Assembly (NCBI GenBank): GCA_035316885.1
Contig: DATHII010000056.1
Location: forward strand, 1 to 23,382
Direction of reading: 5' to 3'
Source of the DNA: DASRTE01 sp035316885
GTDB lineage: Bacteria; Actinomycetota; Actinomycetes; Jiangellales; Jiangellaceae
DNA length: 23,382 bases
In this document: in pieces, positions 15,220 through 22,345 of the stretch
Layout: the number at the start of each line of letters is the position of its first letter
How positions within the stretch are numbered: position 1 is the first letter of the stretch
The notes under the pieces: model-generated
What the model was told of the DNA's origin: nothing
Database searches by the model: none
The model's input: only the letters and a program-made list of their open reading frames with translations
Translations under genes and position numbers: made by a program

Positions 15220-16134
15220 TCAGAGGGACTCGACGATCGCGCCGCGTCGGTCGACGTCGAGTGGTCGTACCAGCCAGCCTGCCGGTCCGGCGATCTCGCC
15301 GACCCGGGCAACCTCGTCTGCCCTGGCCGTCAGGACCAGCACCGACGGCCCTGCTCCGGATACCACGGCGGCCAGTCCGCGTGTGCGCAGCGCGTCGACG
15401 AGCGCGAGTGAGTCCGGCATGGCCGGCGCCCGGTAGGGCTGATGCAGGAGGTCCTGCGTCGCCTCGAGGAGGTGCTCGGGCCGGTGTGTCAGCGCCTCCA
15501 CGACCAGGGCGGCGCCCGCCGCGTTGCGGGCCGCGTCGGCGTGCGGCACCTCGGCGGGGAGGAGCGCGCGGGCGGCCACGGTGGAGACAGCCGCTGCGGG
15601 AACGCAGGCCACCGCCCGGACCTCAGGGTGCACGTCGAGCCGCACGGCTCGGGCCCCTCGCTGCGAGGTCCATGCGATGGTGAGGCCGCCGAGCAGGCAC
15701 GCGGCCACATTGTCCGGATGGCCCTCGATGTGCGCACCGAGCGCAAGCACATCCTCGTTGCGCAGCTTCTCGTCCCCGGCCCCGGACAGCGCCCGTGCGG
15801 CGAGCACACCGGCCACGATGGCCGCGGCCGACGAGCCGAGCCCGCGACCGTGCGGTACGGCGTTCTCACAGCGCAACTCCAGGTGGTCCGCCCGAACCCC
15901 GAGTAGTTCAAAGGTCTCGCGCATGCTGCGGACGACCAGGTGGCGGTCGTCTGCAGGCACGACACCGGCGCCCTCGCCAGAGACCTCGACCCATGTCCTG
16001 TGCACGCCGGACGCCGGGTCGACGAGGCGAGCCGTGACGACGTCGTGCCAGCCGAGGGCCAGAGCGAGGGCGTCGAAGCCGGGACCGAGGTTCGCGCTTG
16101 TCGCCGGGACGCGGACCCGAACGGCTCGGCTCAC
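15220..16134 (-). CDS. thrB: Homoserine kinase
   Basis: GHMP-family kinase that phosphorylates homoserine with ATP, the step before threonine synthase. The 304 residues show the N-terminal PATSANLGPGFDALALAL motif (10-27), the phosphate-binding PHGRGLGSSAAA loop (94-105) and the C-terminal SGAGPSVLVL motif. The GTG start overlaps the thrC stop by four bases (GTGA) with no clear Shine-Dalgarno, so translation is coupled to thrC. It is the last gene of the hom-thrC-thrB group. Confidence 0.96.
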   Translation of the reverse strand: MSRAVRVRVPATSANLGPGFDALALALGWHDVVTARLVDPASGVHRTWVEVSGEGAGVVPADDRHLVVRSMRETFELLGVRADHLELRCENAVPHGRGLGSSAAAIVAGVLAARALSGAGDEKLRNEDVLALGAHIEGHPDNVAACLLGGLTIAWTSQRGARAVRLDVHPEVRAVACVPAAAVSTVAARALLPAEVPHADAARNAAGAALVVEALTHRPEHLLEATQDLLHQPYRAPAMPDSLALVDALRTRGLAAVVSGAGPSVLVLTARADEVARVGEIAGPAGWLVRPLDVDRRGAIVESL

Positions 16135-17195
16135 CTGAATCCGAGGACGGCCGCGGCCGCACCCACATCTGCGGGTACAGCATCGGGCCGCACGTCACCG
16201 TAAGCTGCGCTCGCGGTCTCGACGTCCTTCAGACCATGGCCGGTGACGGTCACGACCACGACCTGACCGCGGTCCACGGTTCCGGATGCTGCGGCCGCCA
16301 CGAGACCCGCGACCCCGGCAGCGGACGCGGGCTCGACGAACAGTCCCTCGCGGCCGGCGAGTTCCTGCTGGGCGCTCAGGATCTGCTCGTCGGTGACGGC
16401 ATTGATCAACCCACTCGACTCGTCCTTGGCAGCGAGAGCCAACTTCCACGACGCTGGGTTGCCGATCCGAATCGCGCTCGCCACTGTCTGAGGTTCGGCG
16501 ACGGGGTGTCCACTCACCAGGGGAGCGGCGCCAGCGGCCTGGAAGCCCCACATCCGTGGAAGCTTCGACGCATAACCATCATCCCTGTACTCCCGATAAC
16601 CCATCCAGTAGGCCGAGATATTCCCGGCATTGCCGACCGGGAGCACGTGCACGTCGGGTGCGTCGCCGAGAGTGTCGACGATCTCGAAGGCAGCGGTCTT
16701 CTGACCGGCGAGCCGGTGCGGATTCACGGAGTTCACCAGCGCAACCGGGTACTCGTCCGCGAGACCACGAGCCAGCCGTAGGCAGTCGTCGAACGTGCCG
16801 TCGACGGCGACGATGCGGCTGCCGTGAACGACCGCTTGGGCCAGCTTCGGCCCGGCCACGCTTCCGTCGGGCACGAGAACGATCGGGGTCATGCCCGCGC
16901 GGACGGCATAGGCCGCGGCCGAAGCGCTGGTGTTGCCGGTCGACGCGCACACGACGGCCTTGGCGCCCGCCTCGAGCGCCTTCGAGATCGCGACCGTCAT
17001 GCCGCGGTCCTTGAACGACCCGGTCGGGTTGACCCCTTCGACCTTCAGATGGACATCACTGCCGGTGAGCCCCGACAACCAGAGGCTGGGCACCAGCGGC
17101 GTCCCGCCCTCCTTGAGAGTGACGACGGGAGTGGCGGTACCGACCGGCAACCGGTCGCGGTACTCCTCGATGACTCCTCGCCACAGGTGGGCCAC
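16131..17195 (-). CDS. thrC: Threonine synthase
   Basis: PLP enzyme that turns O-phosphohomoserine into threonine. The 354 residues are the short, actinobacterial/Bacillus-type form. Lys62 in NPTGSFKDRGM is the Schiff-base lysine, CASTGNTSASAAAY is the substrate loop, and VGNAGNISAYW holds the PLP phosphate. The GTG start follows the hom stop by 2 nt with GGAG about 5 nt upstream, inside the end of hom. The order hom-thrC-thrB is the usual one in actinomycetes. Confidence 0.97.
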   Translation of the reverse strand: MAHLWRGVIEEYRDRLPVGTATPVVTLKEGGTPLVPSLWLSGLTGSDVHLKVEGVNPTGSFKDRGMTVAISKALEAGAKAVVCASTGNTSASAAAYAVRAGMTPIVLVPDGSVAGPKLAQAVVHGSRIVAVDGTFDDCLRLARGLADEYPVALVNSVNPHRLAGQKTAAFEIVDTLGDAPDVHVLPVGNAGNISAYWMGYREYRDDGYASKLPRMWGFQAAGAAPLVSGHPVAEPQTVASAIRIGNPASWKLALAAKDESSGLINAVTDEQILSAQQELAGREGLFVEPASAAGVAGLVAAAASGTVDRGQVVVVTVTGHGLKDVETASAAYGDVRPDAVPADVGAAAAVLGFR

Positions 17196-17197
17196 GT

Positions 17198-18490
17198 CTA
17201 CTCCGCCTCGACCCGCATCACCGACAGTACGTCGCGCACGGTCGGTAGCCCGCGTAACGCTGCCACCGTAGCGGCGAGGGCGTCGTCGGTTGCCTGGTGG
17301 GTGACGATCACGAGTTCGGCGTCGTCGGGACCGTGCACCCGTTGCCGCACGGTCTCGATCGAGACACCGTGCTCGGCGAAGACGGCTGCGACCGCTGCAA
17401 GCACGCCCGGCCGGTCGTCGACGTCGAGGCTGATGTGGTAGCGCGTTCGGGTCCGGCCCATCGGGCGCACGGGCCGGTCGGCGTACGAGGATGCACCTGG
17501 ACCGAGTGAGCCCGCCAGCCGGTTGCGAGCGACCGTCACCAGGTCGCCCAGCACCGCGCTGGCCGTGGGCGCCCCGCCTGCACCGGGCCCGTAGAACATC
17601 AACTGCCCGGCGGCGTCGCTCTCGACGAAGACCGCGTTGTACGCGCCCCGGACGTTGGCCAGCGGGTGGCTACGCGGCAGCATGGCTGGGTGGACACGCA
17701 CCCCGACCGAACGGTCGTCCTCGGAGAGCTCGCAGATGGCGAGCAGCTTGACGACGGCCCCCATGTCGCGTGCGCTCGCCACATCGGCCGACGAAACCTC
17801 GGAGATGCCCTCGCGGTACACGTCGGCGGCCATGACCGGGGAGTGGAACGCGATCGAGGCCAGGATGGCCGCCTTGGCAGCGGCGTCGAAGCCCTCGACG
17901 TCGGCGGTGGGATCGGGCTCGGCGTAACCGAGCGCCTGGGCCTCCTCGAGGGCCTCGGCGAACCCGGCGCCGGAGCTGTCCATCTTGTCGAGGATGTAGT
18001 TCGTGGTGCCGTTGACGATGCCCAGCACGCGACGGATCCGGTCGCCCGACAACGACTCGCGCAGCGGCCTCAGCAGCGGGATCGCGCCCGCGACGGCCGC
18101 CTCGTAGTAGAGATCGACGCGGTGCTTGTCGGCGGCGCCATGAAGGGCTGCGCCATCCTCGGCGAGCAGGGCCTTGTTGGCCGTGACCACCGACGCCCCA
18201 TGCTCCATCGCACGGAGCAGGAATGACCGGGCCGGCTCGATGCCGCCGATCACCTCCACCACGATGTCGACGTCGTCACGCGACACCAGCCCGATGGCGT
18301 CGGTGGTGAACAGGGCGGGGTCGACGCCCGTGGAGCTACGGTCGCGGCCCAGCCGGCGGACGGCCACGCCGGCCAGCTCGATGCGGCCGCCGATCCGGGC
18401 GGCCAGGTCGTCCGCGTGATCGGTCAGCAGGCGGACGACCTCGGAGCCGACGGTGCCGCAGCCCAGGAGCGCGACGCGCAGCGTGCTCAT
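17198..18490 (-). CDS. hom: Homoserine dehydrogenase (with C-terminal ACT domain)
   Basis: NAD(P)H-dependent reduction of aspartate semialdehyde to homoserine, the branch point towards threonine and methionine. The 430 residues contain the dinucleotide loop LLGCGTVG (8-15), TANKALLA (103-110, with Lys106), GIVNGTTNYIL (157-167), the catalytic-domain LEEAQALGYAEPDPTADVEG segment, and a C-terminal ACT domain (from about residue 350, RYHISLDVDDRPGVLAAVAAVF) that normally mediates threonine inhibition. Start choice: the frame stays open to 18577, but the ATG at 18490 has AGGAGG about 6 nt upstream and begins directly at the Rossmann strand. Confidence 0.97.
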   Translation of the reverse strand: MSTLRVALLGCGTVGSEVVRLLTDHADDLAARIGGRIELAGVAVRRLGRDRSSTGVDPALFTTDAIGLVSRDDVDIVVEVIGGIEPARSFLLRAMEHGASVVTANKALLAEDGAALHGAADKHRVDLYYEAAVAGAIPLLRPLRESLSGDRIRRVLGIVNGTTNYILDKMDSSGAGFAEALEEAQALGYAEPDPTADVEGFDAAAKAAILASIAFHSPVMAADVYREGISEVSSADVASARDMGAVVKLLAICELSEDDRSVGVRVHPAMLPRSHPLANVRGAYNAVFVESDAAGQLMFYGPGAGGAPTASAVLGDLVTVARNRLAGSLGPGASSYADRPVRPMGRTRTRYHISLDVDDRPGVLAAVAAVFAEHGVSIETVRQRVHGPDDAELVIVTHQATDDALAATVAALRGLPTVRDVLSVMRVEAE

Positions 18491-18568
18491 CGACCCCTCC
18501 TGCACCCGGTTCCCGGACCTCGACAGTCTCCGCGACCGCCGGACGATCTCGCGTGTTCCGTCCATGAT

Positions 18569-18586
18569 GCGAGACATCGGTCTCGC
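18569..18586 (-). terminator. Hairpin between lysA and hom
   Basis: GCGAGAC (18569-18575) and GTCTCGC (18580-18586) form a perfect 7-bp stem with a 4-nt loop, 46 nt after the lysA stop and 78 nt before the hom start. No U-tract follows. The right-arm core also occurs as GATCTCGC at 18545 and 18608, so the site may be a protein-binding cluster instead of a terminator. Confidence 0.4.
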
Positions 18587-18632
18587 CGTCCGCTATCGGG
18601 GCCGCAGGATCTCGCGGCGTTGCCTCCTGGGC

Positions 18633-20057
18633 CTACTCGTCGACGTCGAGGCGGAGCAGGTCATCCTCGGTCTCGCGGCGGACGACGATCCGCGCCCGCC
18701 CGTCGCGCACTGCGACCACCGGCGGGCGCGGCACATGGTTGTAGGTGTTGGCGAGGCTGCGCGCGTACGCGCCGGTGCCCGGCACGGCGATCAGGTCGCC
18801 CGGCCGGACGTCGCCGGGGAGGAACTCGTCCTTGACCACGATGTCGCCGCTCTCGCAGTGCTTGCCAACGACTCGGGCAAGCACTGCGTCGGCCGGCGAC
18901 CGCCGGTTCGCCAGCGTGCAGGAGTAGTCCGCGTCGTAGAGCGCGGCTCGGATGTTGTCGCTCATTCCGCCGTCGACGGCGACGTAGGTGCGCGTCTCCC
19001 CCGCGTCGAGCTCGACCTGCTTCACCGTGCCGACCTCGTACAGGGTGAACGTGCTCGGGCCGGCGATCGCGCGGCCGGGTTCGACGCTCATGCGAGGGAC
19101 CGTGATCCCCCGCGCCCGGCACTCCTGCCCGACGATCTCGGCCATCCCGGCAGCCAGCGCGGCCGGCGGCAACGGGTCGTCCTGGGTGGTATAGGCCATG
19201 CCGAAACCACCGCCGAGGTCGAGCTCGGGCAGCGCGATGCCGTCTTCGTGAGCGATCTCAGCGTGCAGGCCGAGCGTGCGCCGCGCCGCCACCTCGAAGG
19301 CCGCGGTGTCGAAGATCTGGGATCCGATGTGCGAGTGCAGGCCCGTGAGCTCGAGGCTCGGCTCCGCGAAAATCGCCCGCGCGGCACCCGCAGCTGCACC
19401 GCCGGCCAGTGAGAACCCGAACTTCTGGTCCTCGTGGGCGGTGGCGATGTACTCATGCGTGTGGGCCTCGACACCAACGGTGAGCCGGACCATGACCCTG
19501 GCCCGGACGCCGCGGTCGGCGGCCAGCCGGGCCAGCCGTTCGATCTCCTGCGCCGAGTCGACGACGATCCGGCCCACACCGGCATCGAGGGCGCGGGACA
19601 ACTCGGCCTCCGACTTGTTGTTGCCGTGCATGCCGATTCGCGCGGCGGGAAAGCCGGCCCGCTGAGCAACAGCTAGCTCGCCCCAGGTGCAGACGTCGAG
19701 GTGCAGCCCTTCCTCGGCAACCCACCGAACCGTCGCGCGGGACAGAAAGGCCTTGCCTGCGTAGTAGACGTCGGCGCCTCCACACAGTCCCGCGAACGCG
19801 GCGTCGAACTCGGTACGGAACTCACGCGCCCGCGAGCGGAAGTCGTCCTCGTCGACGACATACGCGGGCGTACCGAACCGTTCGGCGATGGCGGTGGCGG
19901 CGATGCCGGCCACCGTGACGGAGCCGTCCGGGCCGCGTTCGACGTTGTGGGCCCACAGGTGGGGCACAAGAGCGTTGACGTCGGCAGGCTCCCGCAGCCA
20001 CGTAGGAGCTCGGGACCCGGCGACCGCGTGGAGTGCACCCGCTTCGTGCGTACGCAC
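18633..20057 (-). CDS. lysA: Diaminopimelate decarboxylase
   Basis: PLP enzyme for the last step of lysine synthesis, meso-diaminopimelate to L-lysine. The 474 residues have the alanine-racemase-like barrel with Lys102 in VYYAGKAF, then HSHIGSQIF, the DLGGGFGMAY loop, MSVEPGRAIAGPS, and the C-terminal KHCESGDIVVKD with the cross-subunit Cys. Start choice: the frame runs on to 20138 inside argS, but the GTG at 20057, 2 nt after the argS stop, gives the family-type N-terminus (RTHEAGALHA, then LNAL-like DVNALVPHLWAHNV). No good Shine-Dalgarno is seen, so coupling to argS is likely. Confidence 0.95.
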   Translation of the reverse strand: MRTHEAGALHAVAGSRAPTWLREPADVNALVPHLWAHNVERGPDGSVTVAGIAATAIAERFGTPAYVVDEDDFRSRAREFRTEFDAAFAGLCGGADVYYAGKAFLSRATVRWVAEEGLHLDVCTWGELAVAQRAGFPAARIGMHGNNKSEAELSRALDAGVGRIVVDSAQEIERLARLAADRGVRARVMVRLTVGVEAHTHEYIATAHEDQKFGFSLAGGAAAGAARAIFAEPSLELTGLHSHIGSQIFDTAAFEVAARRTLGLHAEIAHEDGIALPELDLGGGFGMAYTTQDDPLPPAALAAGMAEIVGQECRARGITVPRMSVEPGRAIAGPSTFTLYEVGTVKQVELDAGETRTYVAVDGGMSDNIRAALYDADYSCTLANRRSPADAVLARVVGKHCESGDIVVKDEFLPGDVRPGDLIAVPGTGAYARSLANTYNHVPRPPVVAVRDGRARIVVRRETEDDLLRLDVDE

Positions 20058-20059
20058 CC

Positions 20060-21718
20060 CTACATCCGCTCGGGCGCGGAGACCCCGAGCAACCCGAGCC
20101 CGTTGGCCACCACGATCCGCGTGGCCTCCACGAGCCACAGCCGGGCACGGTGCACGTCGGTGGGCTGTTCGTCGCCCACCGGGAGCACTCGGCGCTCGTC
20201 GTAGAACTTGTGGAAAGTGCCGGCTAGGTCTTCCAGATAGCGGGCAACGCGGTGCGGCTCACGCAGCTCGGCTGCCGTCGCGACGACGCGCGGGAACTCC
20301 CCCAGCGCACCAAGCAGTAGCGACTCTCGCTCGTGGTCGAGGAGCTCGGGATGGAGGTCCTTACGGTCGATGCCGAGCTCGCCGGCGTTGCGCAGGATCG
20401 AGGTCAGTCGCGCGTGGGCGTACTGGACGTAGAACACCGGGTTGTCGCTGGCCTGCTTGGTGATCTGGTCGACATCGACGGTGAGCGGTGAGTCGACTGG
20501 ATACCGGCTCAATGTGTAACGCAGCGGGTCAACGCCTGCAGCATCGACGACCTCAGCGAGGGTCAGCATTGTGCCCGCTCGCTTGGACAACCGCATCTCC
20601 CGGCCGGCCCGCACGATCCTGACCAGCTGTCCGATCGGGACCTCGATGTTCTTCTCCGGGTCGTCGCCCGCGCATGCTGCGATCGCCTTGAGGCGACCGA
20701 CGTAGCCGTGATGGTCGGCACCGAGCAGGAAGATGCAGACGTCGAAGCCGCGCTCACGCTTGTCGACGTAGTAGGCGGTGTCGGACGCGAAGTAGGTGAA
20801 GGAGCCGTCGCGGCGAACGAGGACGCGATCCTTGTCGTCGCCGAAGTCGGTGGTGCGCATCCAGACCGCACCGTCGGACTCGAACACGCTTCCCTTGCTC
20901 CGCAGCACGTCGATGCCGTGCTCGACCTTCCCTGAGGCATGCAGGCTGCGCTCGGAGGTCCAGACGTCGAAGTGCGTTCGGAATGCGTCGAGCTGCCGTT
21001 GCTGCTCGGCCATTTGGAGCCGGTAGCCCTCCTCGCGGAAAGCGACGCGCTGCTCGCCGTCGGGCAGGTCGAGGAACTCGGGATGCTCGTCCACGATCGC
21101 CTTGGCCAGGTCGGATACGTAACTGCCGTGGTAGCCGTCCGGAGGTACCTCGGTTCCGTGGGCGCGCGCCATGATCGACGCACCGAAGAGATCCATCTGG
21201 GTGCCCCGGTCGTTGATGTAGAACTCGCGTGTGACCTGGGCCCCGGCGGCGTCGAGGACCCGGGCGATCGCATCGCCGACCGCAGCCCACCGCACGTGAC
21301 CAAGGTGCAGCGGACCGGTCGGGTTGGCCGAGATGAACTCGATGTTGACCTTCAGACCTGCCAGAGCCTCGCCGCGGCCGTAGCGCCTCCCGGCTTCGAC
21401 GATGACACGCGCGAGCTCGCCCTGCGCCGCGGCCGAGACGGTGATGTTGAGGAAGCCGGGGCCCGCGACGTCGACCTGCTCCACGCCGTCGATCAGGCGT
21501 AGTCGCGCGGCCAACAGCTCCGCCAGCGCACGCGGGTTCGCGCCAGCCCTTTTGGCCAACTGGAGCGCGACGTTGGTGGCGTAGTCGCCGTGCTCGCGGT
21601 TGCGTGGGCGCTCCACGGTGAGGTCACCGGGGACGCCGTTTGGCAGAGCGACCTCGCCCGCGTCGACCGCGGCCGCGAGGACGTCGCGGACCGCGGTGGA
21701 CAACTGTTCCGGCGTCAC
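20060..21718 (-). CDS. argS: Arginyl-tRNA synthetase
   Basis: Class I synthetase that charges tRNA-Arg. The 552 residues comprise the N-terminal Add1 domain (1-115), the catalytic core with HLGH (138-141, the HIGH signature) in SANPTGPLHLGHVRW, and a degenerate second signature MRLSKR (375-380) in place of KMSKS, as is common in ArgRS. A C-terminal anticodon-binding helical domain follows (from about 435, DNPVFYVQYAHARL). The GTG start has no Shine-Dalgarno but a TACCCT box 6 nt upstream, so a leaderless mRNA is likely. A tRNA-Arg gene lies about 470 bp away on the other strand. Confidence 0.97.
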   Translation of the reverse strand: MTPEQLSTAVRDVLAAAVDAGEVALPNGVPGDLTVERPRNREHGDYATNVALQLAKRAGANPRALAELLAARLRLIDGVEQVDVAGPGFLNITVSAAAQGELARVIVEAGRRYGRGEALAGLKVNIEFISANPTGPLHLGHVRWAAVGDAIARVLDAAGAQVTREFYINDRGTQMDLFGASIMARAHGTEVPPDGYHGSYVSDLAKAIVDEHPEFLDLPDGEQRVAFREEGYRLQMAEQQRQLDAFRTHFDVWTSERSLHASGKVEHGIDVLRSKGSVFESDGAVWMRTTDFGDDKDRVLVRRDGSFTYFASDTAYYVDKRERGFDVCIFLLGADHHGYVGRLKAIAACAGDDPEKNIEVPIGQLVRIVRAGREMRLSKRAGTMLTLAEVVDAAGVDPLRYTLSRYPVDSPLTVDVDQITKQASDNPVFYVQYAHARLTSILRNAGELGIDRKDLHPELLDHERESLLLGALGEFPRVVATAAELREPHRVARYLEDLAGTFHKFYDERRVLPVGDEQPTDVHRARLWLVEATRIVVANGLGLLGVSAPERM

Positions 21719-21724
21719 CGGGCC

Positions 21725-21730
21725 AGGGTA
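21725..21730 (-). promoter_or_regulatory. -10 box of a probable leaderless argS transcript
   Basis: The minus-strand hexamer TACCCT, within GGATACCCT, fits TANNNT. It is followed by 6 nt and then the argS GTG, which places the expected start of transcription on the start codon. There is no Shine-Dalgarno in the 30 nt upstream, which supports leaderless initiation. No clear -35 is seen. Confidence 0.55.
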
Positions 21731-21757
21731 TCCAGCCTGGTCACGCGCCGCGGCAGG

Positions 21758-21778
21758 GCCGTCCGACCTATGGACGGC
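21758..21778 (-). terminator. Hairpin downstream of the small membrane protein gene
   Basis: GCCGTCC (21758-21764) and GGACGGC (21772-21778) form a perfect 7-bp stem with a 7-nt loop, 40 nt after the stop of the 60-residue membrane protein and just upstream of the argS promoter box. There is no U-tract, but the position suits a terminator separating the two genes. Confidence 0.45.
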
Positions 21779-21818
21779 GGTGGCGCGAGCGACGGGCCGA
21801 GCGGTGGTCAGAACGCCT

Positions 21819-22001
21819 CTAGCGGCCGATCTCCTTACGGCCAGCCTGCCTGAGCCGCCGGCGCTGCGACGGGTCGAGCATCAGGTAGCCCACCACCGGC
21901 ACGCCGACGATGAGCAACAGCGCGATCCAGTTCGGCAGCAGGATGAACGCGATGATCGCGGCGGCAGCCCCGCCGAGCAGGTACTTCGTTCCTGTGGACA
22001 T
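21819..22001 (-). CDS. Small two-helix membrane protein of unknown function
   Basis: Not recognised. The 60 residues have two hydrophobic helices (about 7-21, LLGGAAAAIIAFILL, and 25-42, WIALLLIVGVPVVGYLML) joined by a short PNW turn, and a basic tail rich in Arg and Lys that should stay in the cytoplasm. The ATG has GGAG 4 nt upstream. Codon use is GC-rich like the neighbours. It is set apart from argS by a hairpin and so probably has its own transcript. Size, a good ribosome site and the clear membrane pattern make it a likely real gene. The 182 bp upstream, to the tRNA, show no firm promoter on this strand. Confidence 0.65.
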   Translation of the reverse strand: MSTGTKYLLGGAAAAIIAFILLPNWIALLLIVGVPVVGYLMLDPSQRRRLRQAGRKEIGR

Positions 22002-22164
22002 TTCTCTCCAACCCTTCGGGCCGGGGGATCCGCCCGGCGACTTCCATTCTCCGTCATTCTGCGGCCGATCGGACTCCGGATCATCCCTGAGCGGACCCCG
22101 AGATCCGCCGTTCCGGTACCAGGGCGCGGTCGATCAAGGTTCGGGACGGAGCATGACCGGCTGA

Positions 22165-22170
22165 TATCCT
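22165..22170 (+). promoter_or_regulatory. -10 box of the tRNA-Arg promoter
   Basis: TATCCT, preceded by TGA to give the extended form TGnTANNNT, lies 13 nt before the first base of the tRNA. That places the expected transcription start about 7 nt ahead of the mature 5' end. No convincing -35 was found. Confidence 0.5.
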
Positions 22171-22183
22171 CGACCCCGCCCTG

Positions 22184-22255
22184 GCCCCCGTAGCTCAGGG
22201 GATAGAGCACCGCCCTCCGGAGGCGGGAGCGCAGGTTCGAATCCTGCCGGGGGCG
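22184..22255 (+). tRNA. tRNA-Arg (anticodon CCG)
   Basis: A full cloverleaf can be drawn. The acceptor is GCCCCCG (22184-22190) with CGGGGGC (22248-22254). The D stem is GCTC/GAGC, the anticodon stem CCGCC/GGCGG with loop CTCCGGA, and the T stem GCAGG/CCTGC with loop TTCGAAT. The anticodon at 22217-22219 is CCG, reading CGG arginine codons. The variable region is short (4 nt), the discriminator is G at 22255, and CCA is not encoded. The neighbouring integrase 90 bp downstream suggests that the 3' half is an attachment site. Confidence 0.96.
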
Positions 22256-22285
22256 CCGAGGTTGACCAGGGAAAACACTGGCGAG

Positions 22286-22323
22286 TCCACGAGCAGCTCC
22301 TCAGCGTGGAAGGGTTCGTGGAA
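22286..22323 (+). promoter_or_regulatory. Repeat cluster between tRNA-Arg and integrase
   Basis: TCCACGA (22286-22292) is inverted relative to TCGTGGA (22316-22322), and CGTGGAA occurs twice directly with a 12-bp period (22305-22311 and 22317-22323). Short repeats between the attachment site and the integrase gene often bind the recombinase or an excision factor; that role here is inference. Confidence 0.4.
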
Positions 22324-22333
22324 TGAACGGCGG

Positions 22334-22339
22334 TACTCT
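22334..22339 (+). promoter_or_regulatory. -10 box of a probable leaderless integrase transcript
   Basis: TACTCT fits TANNNT and is followed by 6 nt and then the GTG start of the integrase, with no Shine-Dalgarno. It lies 10 bp beyond the repeat cluster, so a protein bound there could affect this promoter. Confidence 0.45.
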
Positions 22340-22345
22340 TGCTGC

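Noticed and set aside
18491..18577. N-terminal extension of homoserine dehydrogenase by 29 codons
   Set aside because: The internal ATG at 18490 has an excellent AGGAGG site and starts directly at the Rossmann fold; the extension is Arg/Ser-rich and contains the intergenic hairpin.
20058..20138. N-terminal extension of LysA into argS
   Set aside because: It would overlap the end of argS by about 80 bp and gives a sequence unlike LysA; the GTG at 20057 gives the expected N-terminus.
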